From: MED-G78 sp964546275
GTDB taxonomy: Bacteria; Pseudomonadota; Gammaproteobacteria; Magnimaribacterales; D2472
Reading direction: 5' to 3'
NCBI GenBank assembly: GCA_964546275.1
Contig: CAZJJG010000027.1
Location: 1-17,138 of the forward strand
DNA length: 17,138 bases
Numbering within the stretch: the stretch's first letter is position 1; each line of letters starts with the position of its first letter. Under the pieces are notes generated by a model. That model was not told the origin of the DNA and did not search any database. It was given only the letters and a program-made list of their open reading frames with translations. Of this stretch, positions 1 through 6,727 are shown in pieces. The translations under genes were made by a program, and so were the position numbers.

Positions 1-186
1 AGATTAAGTCATATTTAATTTATGGGTTCGATGTTAGGTAAAAGATAATTTTTTAACACACTTTACTATCTCCCCCCAGAAAAAACATCTACAAATAAGA
101 TGAAGACTAAGTCAGCAGTTCTTAATATATTTACTAGCTACTTTGCTAAGATTCATGAAAATTTTGAATACCCAGTAGTTTTATTT

Positions 187-190
187 GGAG
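187..190 (+). promoter_or_regulatory. Shine-Dalgarno site deciding the lipoprotein start
   Basis: GGAG, five bases before the ATG at 196. It supports that start over the in-frame ATG at 100, which has only a weak A-rich leader and would bury the signal peptide inside the protein. Confidence 0.6.
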
Positions 191-195
191 CCAAT

Positions 196-2055
196 ATGCA
201 TCTTTTATATAAAAACTTTTCACAATTATTTATCGTGATATTTCTCGTCTCATGTGGAGGCGGTGGAGGTGGCGGAGGTGGCGGCAATGCTGGGGATGGC
301 TATGGTAATACCAATAATGCCCCAACTATTAATAATTCCTCTTTAGCTATCTCTGTTATTGAAAATCAAACAAGTGCTTTTACTGTTTCAGCCTCAGATC
401 CTGATGGTGACTCTATTAGCTTTTCAATATCTGACAATGATAGTGCTCTATTTAATATATCAACTGGTGGCGTTGTAACTTTTATAACAGCTCCAGATTT
501 CGAAATTCCAACTGATGCCAATGCTGATAATGTTTATACTTTAACAGTCCAAGCTAGCGATGGCTCTTTAAGTGATTCAAAAGTTTTTGATGTAACTGTC
601 ACTAATGATACCTCTGATGATGTTACAACCTCTGCTTATGATGGAAAAGTAATAGGAGCAAGTTATATGCAAAGCGCATCTGTTTGTACTTTTGCCAATA
701 ATACTGGGTGTGATGATGCCACAAATACTTCAACAACTGCAGAAGACGGTACTTTTAGTCTCTCCGCCGAAGATGGTAATACTATAATCAATTCTATTAA
801 TGGTTTTGATCCTGACACTAATACTCAATTTGATAATATTCAATTATCAATTGATGCCCCAGTAACTGATCAAAATATTATAGTCTCGCCATTAAGTTCT
901 CTTCATGCTGCTGGAACATTATCCTACCAAGACTTGAAAGCTAAGTTGGGCATAGATGAAAACTTTATGATTAGATTTGATGACCCTATGAGCAGCTTGT
1001 CTGATGCAGCATCGAACAAGGCCGCTGTTATCAATACTCAACTTATGATTTTAGCTAAATCTTTAGAGGTATTGACCAGCAGCACAGATTCTAATTTTTC
1101 AGCAAGATTTATTGAAATTGCATCTTCTATTAATTCGAGATCAGGCAATGAAACTACTCTTGGTGATACAACTTTTATAAGAAATTTACTTTTAGAAGTT
1201 GGTATAGATAACAATGCTGTACTAGAAAATAGTTCAGCAGCACTATCTTCATTTCTTCAGAAAGTATATGCAGAGTCAACAGATAATGCTCATATCTATT
1301 TTGCTAGTTCAGGTTGGGGTAATCTGAATACGTTACTTGAGCAAATAGTTGCAGGCACTGCTAATCAAGCTGACATTGATAACATAACTTTTAATACTAT
1401 TAATTGGTTAAATGATAACTCAACTTTTTCTGGCACCTTTAATGATGTTGAAGAAGGTATTCAAACAACCTCTTACTCAGTAGGAAATTCAGGCTCTTCC
1501 TACTATACGATTGATAATGTTAATGCTGATTCAACTGCACTAATTATATATGCCAAGGTAGGTGATAAAATACAATTTGAACCAACCTCATCAAGTGTTT
1601 TCGCTGGACATCCATTTGAAATGTCAACCCTTAAAGATGATACATCAGGAACACAAAATATTGGTTCAGCTGAAGGCTGGGATCAAAATAATAATACGCT
1701 TACTGTTTCCTCATCAACGCCAACTACCCTATATCCTCATTGTGGAGTTCATTCAGGAATGTATACAAATGGAAAAATTGAAATTGTTGAGTCATTTGCT
1801 TCAAATCTTATAGACATAGAGTCTTCAACCTCAAGTCTTCAAGTTAAAGGTACAGTCTTATCAGGACCTTACAAAGGCGCCTCTGGTTTTACCTACAAAG
1901 TATATTTGAGAACAGCTGATGCTGGCTCTAGTCAACATGAGCATACTTTTGATGAGTACCCTGGATTAACCTTCTTTATGCCAGCTGATCAAGGCTATCA
2001 TGGATCAAGCACTCAATCAGAAGATGCAGTCTTTAAAACTAAATCTCATTATTAA
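196..2055 (+). CDS. Multidomain lipoprotein: cadherin-like domain plus C-terminal cupredoxin
   Basis: Predicted secreted lipoprotein of 619 residues, probably anchored in the outer membrane. I start it at the ATG at 196 because GGAG lies five bases upstream and this gives a proper signal peptide ending in lipobox L-V-S-C (Cys20); the frame is open to an ATG at 100, which would place 32 odd residues before the signal. Ten glycines follow the Cys. Residues about 41-138 resemble a cadherin repeat (acidic S-D-P-D-G-D motif). About 145-290 resembles a domain common in marine surface proteins, with a V-S-P-L-S-S-L motif. About 435-532 looks like a type 1 copper domain, with candidate ligands His472, Cys516, His519 and Met522; the C-x2-H-x2-M spacing is that of amicyanin. 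The C-terminus has an H-E-H-T-F-D-E-Y-P-G motif near 581. The specific role (electron transfer, copper binding, adhesion) is unknown. It converges on the minus-strand operon 17 bases away. Confidence 0.75.
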   Translation: MHLLYKNFSQLFIVIFLVSCGGGGGGGGGGNAGDGYGNTNNAPTINNSSLAISVIENQTSAFTVSASDPDGDSISFSISDNDSALFNISTGGVVTFITAPDFEIPTDANADNVYTLTVQASDGSLSDSKVFDVTVTNDTSDDVTTSAYDGKVIGASYMQSASVCTFANNTGCDDATNTSTTAEDGTFSLSAEDGNTIINSINGFDPDTNTQFDNIQLSIDAPVTDQNIIVSPLSSLHAAGTLSYQDLKAKLGIDENFMIRFDDPMSSLSDAASNKAAVINTQLMILAKSLEVLTSSTDSNFSARFIEIASSINSRSGNETTLGDTTFIRNLLLEVGIDNNAVLENSSAALSSFLQKVYAESTDNAHIYFASSGWGNLNTLLEQIVAGTANQADIDNITFNTINWLNDNSTFSGTFNDVEEGIQTTSYSVGNSGSSYYTIDNVNADSTALIIYAKVGDKIQFEPTSSSVFAGHPFEMSTLKDDTSGTQNIGSAEGWDQNNNTLTVSSSTPTTLYPHCGVHSGMYTNGKIEIVESFASNLIDIESSTSSLQVKGTVLSGPYKGASGFTYKVYLRTADAGSSQHEHTFDEYPGLTFFMPADQGYHGSSTQSEDAVFKTKSHY

Positions 2056-2069
2056 GTAATAATTTTTTT
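2048..2069 (+). terminator. Possible weak terminator of the lipoprotein gene
   Basis: ATTATT pairs with AATAAT around a four-base loop, overlapping the TAA stop of the lipoprotein gene, and is followed by seven T. The stem is only A-T pairs, so it is weak, but position and T run fit an intrinsic terminator between two convergent genes. Confidence 0.35.
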
Positions 2070-2072
2070 ATT

Positions 2073-2378
2073 TTAACTAAAGCGTTGTAGATTTTTTGCT
2101 AATTTTTTAGAAAGTCTCTTAAATATTTTAAGGGACTTATCTAAACGGGCTTCTTCAATAACCTCAGCTAATGAATAGCCGTCCCAGTATGAGATTTTAT
2201 ACCCATCATCAGTTTCAATTATTTCAAGAGAGGCTGCATCCGAATTAGAAGAATCGTTATGATTTATAGCTACTGAAGTTTCGTTAAGACTTATCGATAT
2301 ATTTGGTATGTCTGTAAAAATAGATTTAAATAAATTTTCTATTTTAAAGTGGCTACTTTTTATATTTGTGCTGATCAT
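2073..2378 (-). CDS. Hypothetical protein, 101 residues
   Basis: I do not recognise this protein. It has no evident signal peptide or membrane segment. The middle is acidic and Asn/Ser-rich, an aromatic patch lies at about residues 57-69 (motif Y-K-I-S-Y-W-D-G-Y), and the last 25 residues are Lys/Arg-rich and probably helical, which could suit nucleic-acid binding. Its ATG lies inside the preceding DUF2805 gene (26-base overlap), with an AGGAAG about 12 bases upstream, so translational coupling is likely. It is the last gene of the lepA operon and meets the plus-strand lipoprotein gene 17 bases beyond its stop. The frame is long, ordered with its neighbours and plausible as a real gene, but its function is open. 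Confidence 0.5.
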   Translation of the reverse strand: MISTNIKSSHFKIENLFKSIFTDIPNISISLNETSVAINHNDSSNSDAASLEIIETDDGYKISYWDGYSLAEVIEEARLDKSLKIFKRLSKKLAKNLQRFS

Positions 2379-2571
2379 AAGAATGATGTCTTCCTATTGC
2401 TCCAAACTCTCTCAATCCAACGTGTTTAGTCTTTCTTCCTTGCGCCCTCTTTCTCCAAAGAACATAACTACTCTTTTTAAGATTTTCTCTCATTAAGTCT
2501 TCAACCTGATTTTGATTTAGGTTGTATGTTGCTTCGATAGCATCAAATGGTGTTCTGTCTTCCCACGCCAT
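2353..2571 (-). CDS. DUF2805 / TIGR03643 family small basic protein
   Basis: This small basic protein starts M-A-W-E-D-R-T-P-F and contains W-R-K-R-A-Q-G-R-K-T-K-H; both strings are characteristic, from memory, of the DUF2805 (TIGR03643) family of about 70-90 residues and unknown function. Pattern and charge suggest nucleic-acid contact, but that is inference. The frame is 72 residues from the only ATG. In-frame codons upstream still read like family sequence (D-I-S-R-I-I-E before M-A-W-E-D), yet there is no ATG, GTG or TTG before the in-frame stop at 2638-2640. The real start may therefore be a non-canonical ATT at 2610 or 2613. The ATG at 2571 has no visible Shine-Dalgarno sequence. The gene overlaps the next one by 26 bases. 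Confidence 0.75.
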   Translation of the reverse strand: MAWEDRTPFDAIEATYNLNQNQVEDLMRENLKKSSYVLWRKRAQGRKTKHVGLREFGAIGRHHSYDQHKYKK

Positions 2572-2620
2572 TTCAATAATGCGAGAGATATCATGAGATT
2601 CTAACTTAATAATACTTAGC

Positions 2621-2788
2621 TTAGCTTTTAAGCTTAGCTACCTCATTCTCAAGTTCAGAAATTCTTCTTTTTAATGGCTCAAGCTCATCTTTTTTTACAA
2701 AGCCAGACTCTTTCATAAATTTTTCAAGCGCAGGTTTTAACATTTTTTCCATGTTTTTAGCATCTTTCATCATCGCAAATGGGTTCAT
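2621..2788 (-). CDS. Small coiled-coil protein, 55 residues (UbiK/BMFP-like?)
   Basis: This short gene runs from ATG at 2788 to TAA at 2621 and has a strong Shine-Dalgarno (TAAGGAG, eight bases before the ATG). The protein begins M-N-P-F-A-M-M-K and ends in a predicted coiled coil rich in Leu, Glu and Lys (P-L-K-R-R-I-S-E-L-E-N-E-V-A-K-L-K-S). The layout, a basic amphipathic helix, a short V-K-K-D-E-L turn, then a heptad helix with R-I-S-E-L-E, recalls the BMFP/UbiK (YqiC) family, a trimeric accessory factor of ubiquinone synthesis, though this protein is shorter than the usual 80 or so residues. It could equally be another small helical protein. It sits 29 bases after rsmJ, as the eleventh gene of the operon. 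Confidence 0.65.
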   Translation of the reverse strand: MNPFAMMKDAKNMEKMLKPALEKFMKESGFVKKDELEPLKRRISELENEVAKLKS

Positions 2789-2817
2789 AGCTTAGGCTCC
2801 TTAATTTTTAATTCGTA

Positions 2818-3552
2818 TTATATATAAATATCAAAACGTGTGGACTTCCCTTTTATTTGATAGTTAATATTGTTACAAAGTTTTTCACTCTTAATAGGTC
2901 TTTTCAAAATTATTTTTTTATATTCAACACCTTTAAAATCTGTAAATAATTTATCTGCGTTATCAATAATATTTTCTATATCTAAAATACTTCTAATTGA
3001 ATTAATATTGCCTGCACGAGATACATGTTTTTTTGTAGTTGGGTACAAGGGATCTAAGTAAATAGCGTCTACATCATTTTGATCTTGATACATTTCAAAT
3101 GAATTGCCATTTAATAGAGTTAGATTTGATAAAACAGGTAATTCTGAGCTAGCTCTTTCACAAGCATCCAGCACAAGCAGGTATATAATTTTACTCTGCT
3201 CACAGGCTATTACCTTATGGCCTAGAGATAAAAAAATCATTGCATCAGAGAGAAAGCCAGCAGTACCATCAAAGATAGTAAGATTATCTTTAGTTTTACC
3301 TAATGTCTTTTTCAGCAAAGTTTCATGCTCTGCTCTTTTTAATCGCCACCCCATTGAGCCAGATAAAAAATCAACATGGAGAATATTCGATGCATTTGTG
3401 GCTTCATCAACAAAATATAAACCCTTCTCATTCATAGAAATATAAGAGCCTAAAATAGGCTTTTGTTGTGTTAATTCTAAATTAAGATATTTTGCAACTT
3501 CTTCTAGCTTGTTTAGAGTCACTTCATCGGCTGCATATACTATGCAGGTCAT
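2818..3552 (-). CDS. rsmJ: 16S rRNA (guanine1516-N2)-methyltransferase RsmJ
   Basis: RsmJ uses S-adenosylmethionine to methylate N2 of G1516 in helix 45 of 16S rRNA in the small ribosomal subunit. The 244-residue length matches the E. coli protein (about 250). Family marks are H-V-D-F-L-S-G at 59-65, the SAM-binding D-G-T-A-G-F-L-S-D-A at 95-104, the acidic C-E-Q at the end of strand 2 (117-119), the catalytic-region Y-L-D-P-L-Y-P at 165-171, L-K-R-P at 216-219 and a C-terminal R-F-D-I-Y. The N-terminal third is the usual small extra domain. The start ATG overlaps the uppP stop by four bases (ATGA), so the two are probably translationally coupled. Confidence 0.92.
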   Translation of the reverse strand: MTCIVYAADEVTLNKLEEVAKYLNLELTQQKPILGSYISMNEKGLYFVDEATNASNILHVDFLSGSMGWRLKRAEHETLLKKTLGKTKDNLTIFDGTAGFLSDAMIFLSLGHKVIACEQSKIIYLLVLDACERASSELPVLSNLTLLNGNSFEMYQDQNDVDAIYLDPLYPTTKKHVSRAGNINSIRSILDIENIIDNADKLFTDFKGVEYKKIILKRPIKSEKLCNNINYQIKGKSTRFDIYI

Positions 3553-4343
3553 ACAATTAAAAGAAGTGCCACGCCTAAAATAAGCCTATATCCAACAAAA
3601 GGATACATCCCTATTTTATCAATAAAGGCTAAGAAAAGTTTAATTGTAAAAAAAGCAAAAATAGCAGAAATTGAAAAGCCAATAAATAAACTTATAAAGT
3701 TAAGAACTTCAAACGAAGCCATGCTATCTATAATTAAAAAAACTAAAGCTCCAAAAATTGTTGGAATGCTAAGTAAAAATGCAAACTTTGATGAGTCTTT
3801 TAAATTTAAACCAATAAGCAGTGCTGCGGTTATAGCAGTTCCTGATCGTGAAGCACCCGGAATTAATGCAAAGACTTGAAATAAACCAATAAAAAGCACA
3901 GCAAATAAGCTTAACTCATACATAGTTTTTTTCTGTGGGCTGTATTTAAATGCTAAAAATAAAATAGCTGCAAAAATAAGATTTGCCCAAGCAATACTCG
4001 TAATATCAAAATTTCTTCCAGCTATAAAATCAGAACCAATTAATCCAAATATTACTATAGGTATCGTTGCAATAATTAAATATATAGCTAGCAATCTACT
4101 TTGACTATCTTGATATTTACTCAATGGATTTAAAGATAAGATCATGCTTTTTAAATCATCACGAAAATAAACAAGAACTGCGCAAAGAGTGCCCCCATGT
4201 GTTGCTATGTCAAAACTCAAACCTAAATCTTTTGTACCAAATAATAAATTAGGAAAAAGTAAGTGAGCAGAGCTTGAGACAGGTAGAAATTCTGTTAAGC
4301 CCTGAATTAACGCTAGTACAATACTTAAAAAAATATCATTCAT
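3549..4343 (-). CDS. uppP: Undecaprenyl-diphosphatase UppP (BacA)
   Basis: An integral inner-membrane phosphatase that converts undecaprenyl diphosphate to the monophosphate, recycling the lipid carrier for peptidoglycan and other surface polymers; extra copies give bacitracin resistance in E. coli. The protein has 264 residues (family about 270) and is hydrophobic throughout, with about seven or eight predicted membrane segments. The signature (E/Q)-x3-E region is Q-G-L-T-E at 14-18, followed by F-L-P-V-S-S-S-A-H-L. The second signature P-G-A-S-R-S-G-T is at 162-169. The start overlaps the end of tsaB by eight bases and the stop overlaps rsmJ by four. Confidence 0.95.
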   Translation of the reverse strand: MNDIFLSIVLALIQGLTEFLPVSSSAHLLFPNLLFGTKDLGLSFDIATHGGTLCAVLVYFRDDLKSMILSLNPLSKYQDSQSRLLAIYLIIATIPIVIFGLIGSDFIAGRNFDITSIAWANLIFAAILFLAFKYSPQKKTMYELSLFAVLFIGLFQVFALIPGASRSGTAITAALLIGLNLKDSSKFAFLLSIPTIFGALVFLIIDSMASFEVLNFISLFIGFSISAIFAFFTIKLFLAFIDKIGMYPFVGYRLILGVALLLIV

Positions 4344-5016
4344 TTGAAATCTTTTTATAAATTGTTTCTTTTAAATACACTGGATTAGCATCTTCAGGAG
4401 CAAATTTTTTATTTAAAGCAAAATCTTGCTTAGCTAAATGAGCAATTGATTCTGCATCAGGATTGATATCGAATAGAGAATTATTATCTTCCAGATTTAC
4501 TCTATCATCATTCCAACCATTACCAATATAAAGAGCTGAAGGATTACTTAATAGCCTTGGATCGGAGAGTTCTTTATAAGTCATAACCTTTTCATTATCC
4601 TGAGGCTTTAACTCTGCATCATGAGAGTAACCACAAAAATATACTTCATCTAAATCAGATTTTAATGCTACATTAATTAAAGTATATGATTCATCAATTA
4701 TCCTATTATTGGCTTGATACGCCATAGATTTTAGATTTGAAATTGCAATCAGTGGTTTCTTTTGAGTCCAACTCAAGCCTTTCATAAAACTAGCTAAGCT
4801 CCTGATGCTGGTATATGAGCCAGGACCTCTTCCGAAAGCAAAACAGTCAATTTCAGAAATATGAATATCTGAATTTACCCCAACTGAAGATAAAAGTTTA
4901 TTCCAATTAGGTCTTTCTCTTCTTGAGTGTTTTTTTGAATAAGACAAAATTTCATCTTTGTAAATAAGAGTTATGGAAGATGAGTTGCCAGAGCTATCTA
5001 TTGCAAGAAGCTTCAT
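4336..5016 (-). CDS. tsaB: tRNA t6A biosynthesis protein TsaB
   Basis: TsaB is the non-catalytic partner of TsaD (with TsaE) in making N6-threonylcarbamoyladenosine at A37 of ANN-decoding tRNAs in the cytoplasm. The 226 residues fit the family (about 230). The ASKHA-fold start L-L-A-I-D-S-S-G-N-S-S-S lies at 3-14 and the hallmark A-F-G-R-G-P-G-S-Y-T-S-I-R at 60-72. The usual Gly of G-P-G-S-F-T-G is Ser here, a small variation. The C-terminal half is poorly conserved, as is normal for TsaB, with the typical P-x-Y-L (P-V-Y-L-K) near the end. It begins six bases after adk and overlaps uppP by eight bases. The partner genes tsaD, tsaC and tsaE are not in this window. Confidence 0.93.
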   Translation of the reverse strand: MKLLAIDSSGNSSSITLIYKDEILSYSKKHSRRERPNWNKLLSSVGVNSDIHISEIDCFAFGRGPGSYTSIRSLASFMKGLSWTQKKPLIAISNLKSMAYQANNRIIDESYTLINVALKSDLDEVYFCGYSHDAELKPQDNEKVMTYKELSDPRLLSNPSALYIGNGWNDDRVNLEDNNSLFDINPDAESIAHLAKQDFALNKKFAPEDANPVYLKETIYKKISNE

Positions 5017-5022
5017 AAAAAT

Positions 5023-5667
5023 TTATAAATTATTTTTAATAGATTCAAATACAGATTCTACTGTTCCTGATCCATCAACTGAAAAATAAACTAATTCTGC
5101 ATTACTAGATTTATTGGAATAAAAATCTGAAAGCGGCTTAGTTTCTTCATGATAAACATCTAATCTTTTTGTAACTGTTTCTGGTTTATCATCTTCTCTT
5201 TGAACAAGAGCATCACCGGTAATATCATCAAAACCAATATTCTTTGGAGGATTAAAATCCACATGATAGCTTCTACCTGATGCAATATGAAAACGCCTTC
5301 CAGACATTCGCTCAATAATTATTTGATTTTCTACACTAATTTCTACTACATGAGAAAAAGATACATTCATATCTACTAAAAGATTTGCTTGCCCAAGAGT
5401 TCTTGGGACGCCATCAAATAAAAATCCATTCTGACAATCTTGTTTTTTTATTCTTTCAACAATTATTGATCCAATAATTTCATCTGATACAAGAGATCCA
5501 GAATTTAAAACTCCAGATACACGTTTGCCCAGTTCATTGCCTGACGCAATAGCCTCTCTAAGCATATCTCCTGTGCTAATCTTTGGAATACTTAAATAAC
5601 TACAGATCAGATCTGCCTGAGTACCTTTACCAGCTCCTGGAGGGCCTAATAATATTAATTTTTTCAT
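5023..5667 (-). CDS. adk: Adenylate kinase
   Basis: Adenylate kinase catalyses ATP + AMP to 2 ADP and sets the adenylate energy charge in the cytoplasm. The 214 residues equal the E. coli length. The P-loop G-P-P-G-A-G-K-G-T is at 8-16, the AMP-binding S-T-G-D-M-L-R at 31-37, and the D-G-V-P-R-T segment at 85-90. A full-length LID domain runs about 122-159 without the four-Cys zinc site, as in other gammaproteobacteria. One oddity: the segment is normally D-G-F-P-R-T, and the Phe that packs on AMP is Val here. The ATG shares an ATGA overlap with acpS; tsaB follows after six bases. Confidence 0.97.
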   Translation of the reverse strand: MKKLILLGPPGAGKGTQADLICSYLSIPKISTGDMLREAIASGNELGKRVSGVLNSGSLVSDEIIGSIIVERIKKQDCQNGFLFDGVPRTLGQANLLVDMNVSFSHVVEISVENQIIIERMSGRRFHIASGRSYHVDFNPPKNIGFDDITGDALVQREDDKPETVTKRLDVYHEETKPLSDFYSNKSSNAELVYFSVDGSGTVESVFESIKNNL

Positions 5668-6032
5668 ATCTCTATAATAGCGAATGCAACTATGTAATCA
5701 GTTTCGTCTGCAATACTAACATGGCTGGCATTAATTCCTAAATCACTAAATGTCTTTTTTAATCCACCTTTAGCATTAAGATATGGCTTGCCAAGCTCAT
5801 TCCTTAATACTTCAATATCTTTAGGAAAAATCTCTCCCCTAAAACCAGTTCCAAGAGCCTTAGCTATAGCTTCTTTGCATGCAAATTGTTTAGCTAAAAA
5901 TACTTTTTGTTTGATCGGTTTAGTCTTTATCCAGATATCTAATTCATCTGCAGATAAAATCTTTTTAGCAAAGGCTTCACTATTCTTAACCCTATCTATT
6001 AGAACTATATCTGTGCCTATTCCGTATATCAT
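5664..6032 (-). CDS. acpS: Holo-[acyl-carrier-protein] synthase AcpS
   Basis: AcpS transfers 4'-phosphopantetheine from CoA to a Ser of apo-ACP, activating fatty-acid synthesis. The protein has 122 residues, the usual size. The N-terminal motif I-Y-G-I-G-T-D-I-V at 2-10 carries the Mg-binding Asp8, and F-A-C-K-E-A-I-A-K-A-L-G at 50-61 carries Glu54. In most gammaproteobacteria acpS follows recO and pdxJ; here it follows recO directly with an ATGA overlap, so pdxJ has been lost from this place. Its own stop overlaps adk in the same manner. Confidence 0.95.
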   Translation of the reverse strand: MIYGIGTDIVLIDRVKNSEAFAKKILSADELDIWIKTKPIKQKVFLAKQFACKEAIAKALGTGFRGEIFPKDIEVLRNELGKPYLNAKGGLKKTFSDLGINASHVSIADETDYIVAFAIIEI

Positions 6033-6727
6033 GAATGAAGTCTTCTAAATATCTGTCTACTATTAAGATCTTTGCCTTCTAAGCAAAACATAATAGTGGC
6101 TTGTGTTAGTTGTTTTAACTTAAGACCTGGAATGTCATCAAAATTTCTTTCGCTTATATTAATAATATCTTTTCCGCTAAAATCGCCTTCTTTATTAGTT
6201 TCCTGAAAACCTCTTTCAGCAATAAAAAGATAGTTCTTGTTAGGGTTTATTGGCTCATGAGCATCCATATCTGTTTGAAAATTAATTCCATAGCCAAGCA
6301 TTTCTAGCAGATCAAGCTCAAAGTTTCTTAATAAAAAATCCATCTCAATATCCTTAGAGGAATCATCAATAAATGCACTGTATAAATGGAATAGGTCTTC
6401 TTGAGCTGCTCCCTTGGGAAGTAGTTTAATCATGAGTTCGTTTATATAAAGTAGGCTATAGCTTTTCTTAGACAGGCTATTACCAAGAAAACTTAGCTCT
6501 CTATCAATATTGGTGAGAGTTTTTAATTCTGATCGCCCTGAGTAAGTTATTCTTAATTTGGCAAAAGGGACTAAATATCCAAAAAACTTAGATTTAGGTT
6601 TTTTAGCTCCTCTAGCCATCACTGACATTTTTCCAGAATTTTTAGTAAAAATTTCAGCAATAATGCTTGTATCGCCATAAGATCTTTGATGAAGAAGGAA
6701 GCAATCTTCCCACTCGTTAGGATTCAT
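6029..6727 (-). CDS. recO: DNA repair protein RecO
   Basis: RecO works with RecR to load RecA on SSB-coated single-stranded DNA in gap repair. The 232 residues fit the family. The N-terminal OB fold (about 1-80) has the usual C-F-L-L-H-Q-R-S-Y-G-D-T-S-I opening and a G-K-M-S-V-M-A-R-G-A-K-K core; the rest is helical, with L-E-M-L-G-Y-G in the middle. There is no four-Cys zinc site, as is common in gammaproteobacteria. I start at ATG 6727, with a G-rich GGTGGA just upstream. The frame also offers a TTG at 6739, which adds four residues (L-V-E-V) with no counterpart in homologues I know. The gene overlaps era by 11 bases and acpS by 4. Confidence 0.92.
   Translation of the reverse strand: MNPNEWEDCFLLHQRSYGDTSIIAEIFTKNSGKMSVMARGAKKPKSKFFGYLVPFAKLRITYSGRSELKTLTNIDRELSFLGNSLSKKSYSLLYINELMIKLLPKGAAQEDLFHLYSAFIDDSSKDIEMDFLLRNFELDLLEMLGYGINFQTDMDAHEPINPNKNYLFIAERGFQETNKEGDFSGKDIINISERNFDDIPGLKLKQLTQATIMFCLEGKDLNSRQIFRRLHS

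Noticed and set aside
100..195. Longer lipoprotein start at the ATG at 100
   Set aside because: It puts 32 residues before a complete lipoprotein signal peptide and lacks a good ribosome site; the ATG at 196 has GGAG at the right distance.
2617..2640. AGCTTAGC repeats as a terminator after the 55-residue gene
   Set aside because: The copies are mostly direct rather than inverted, the possible stem is five base pairs with a two-base loop, and no T run follows.
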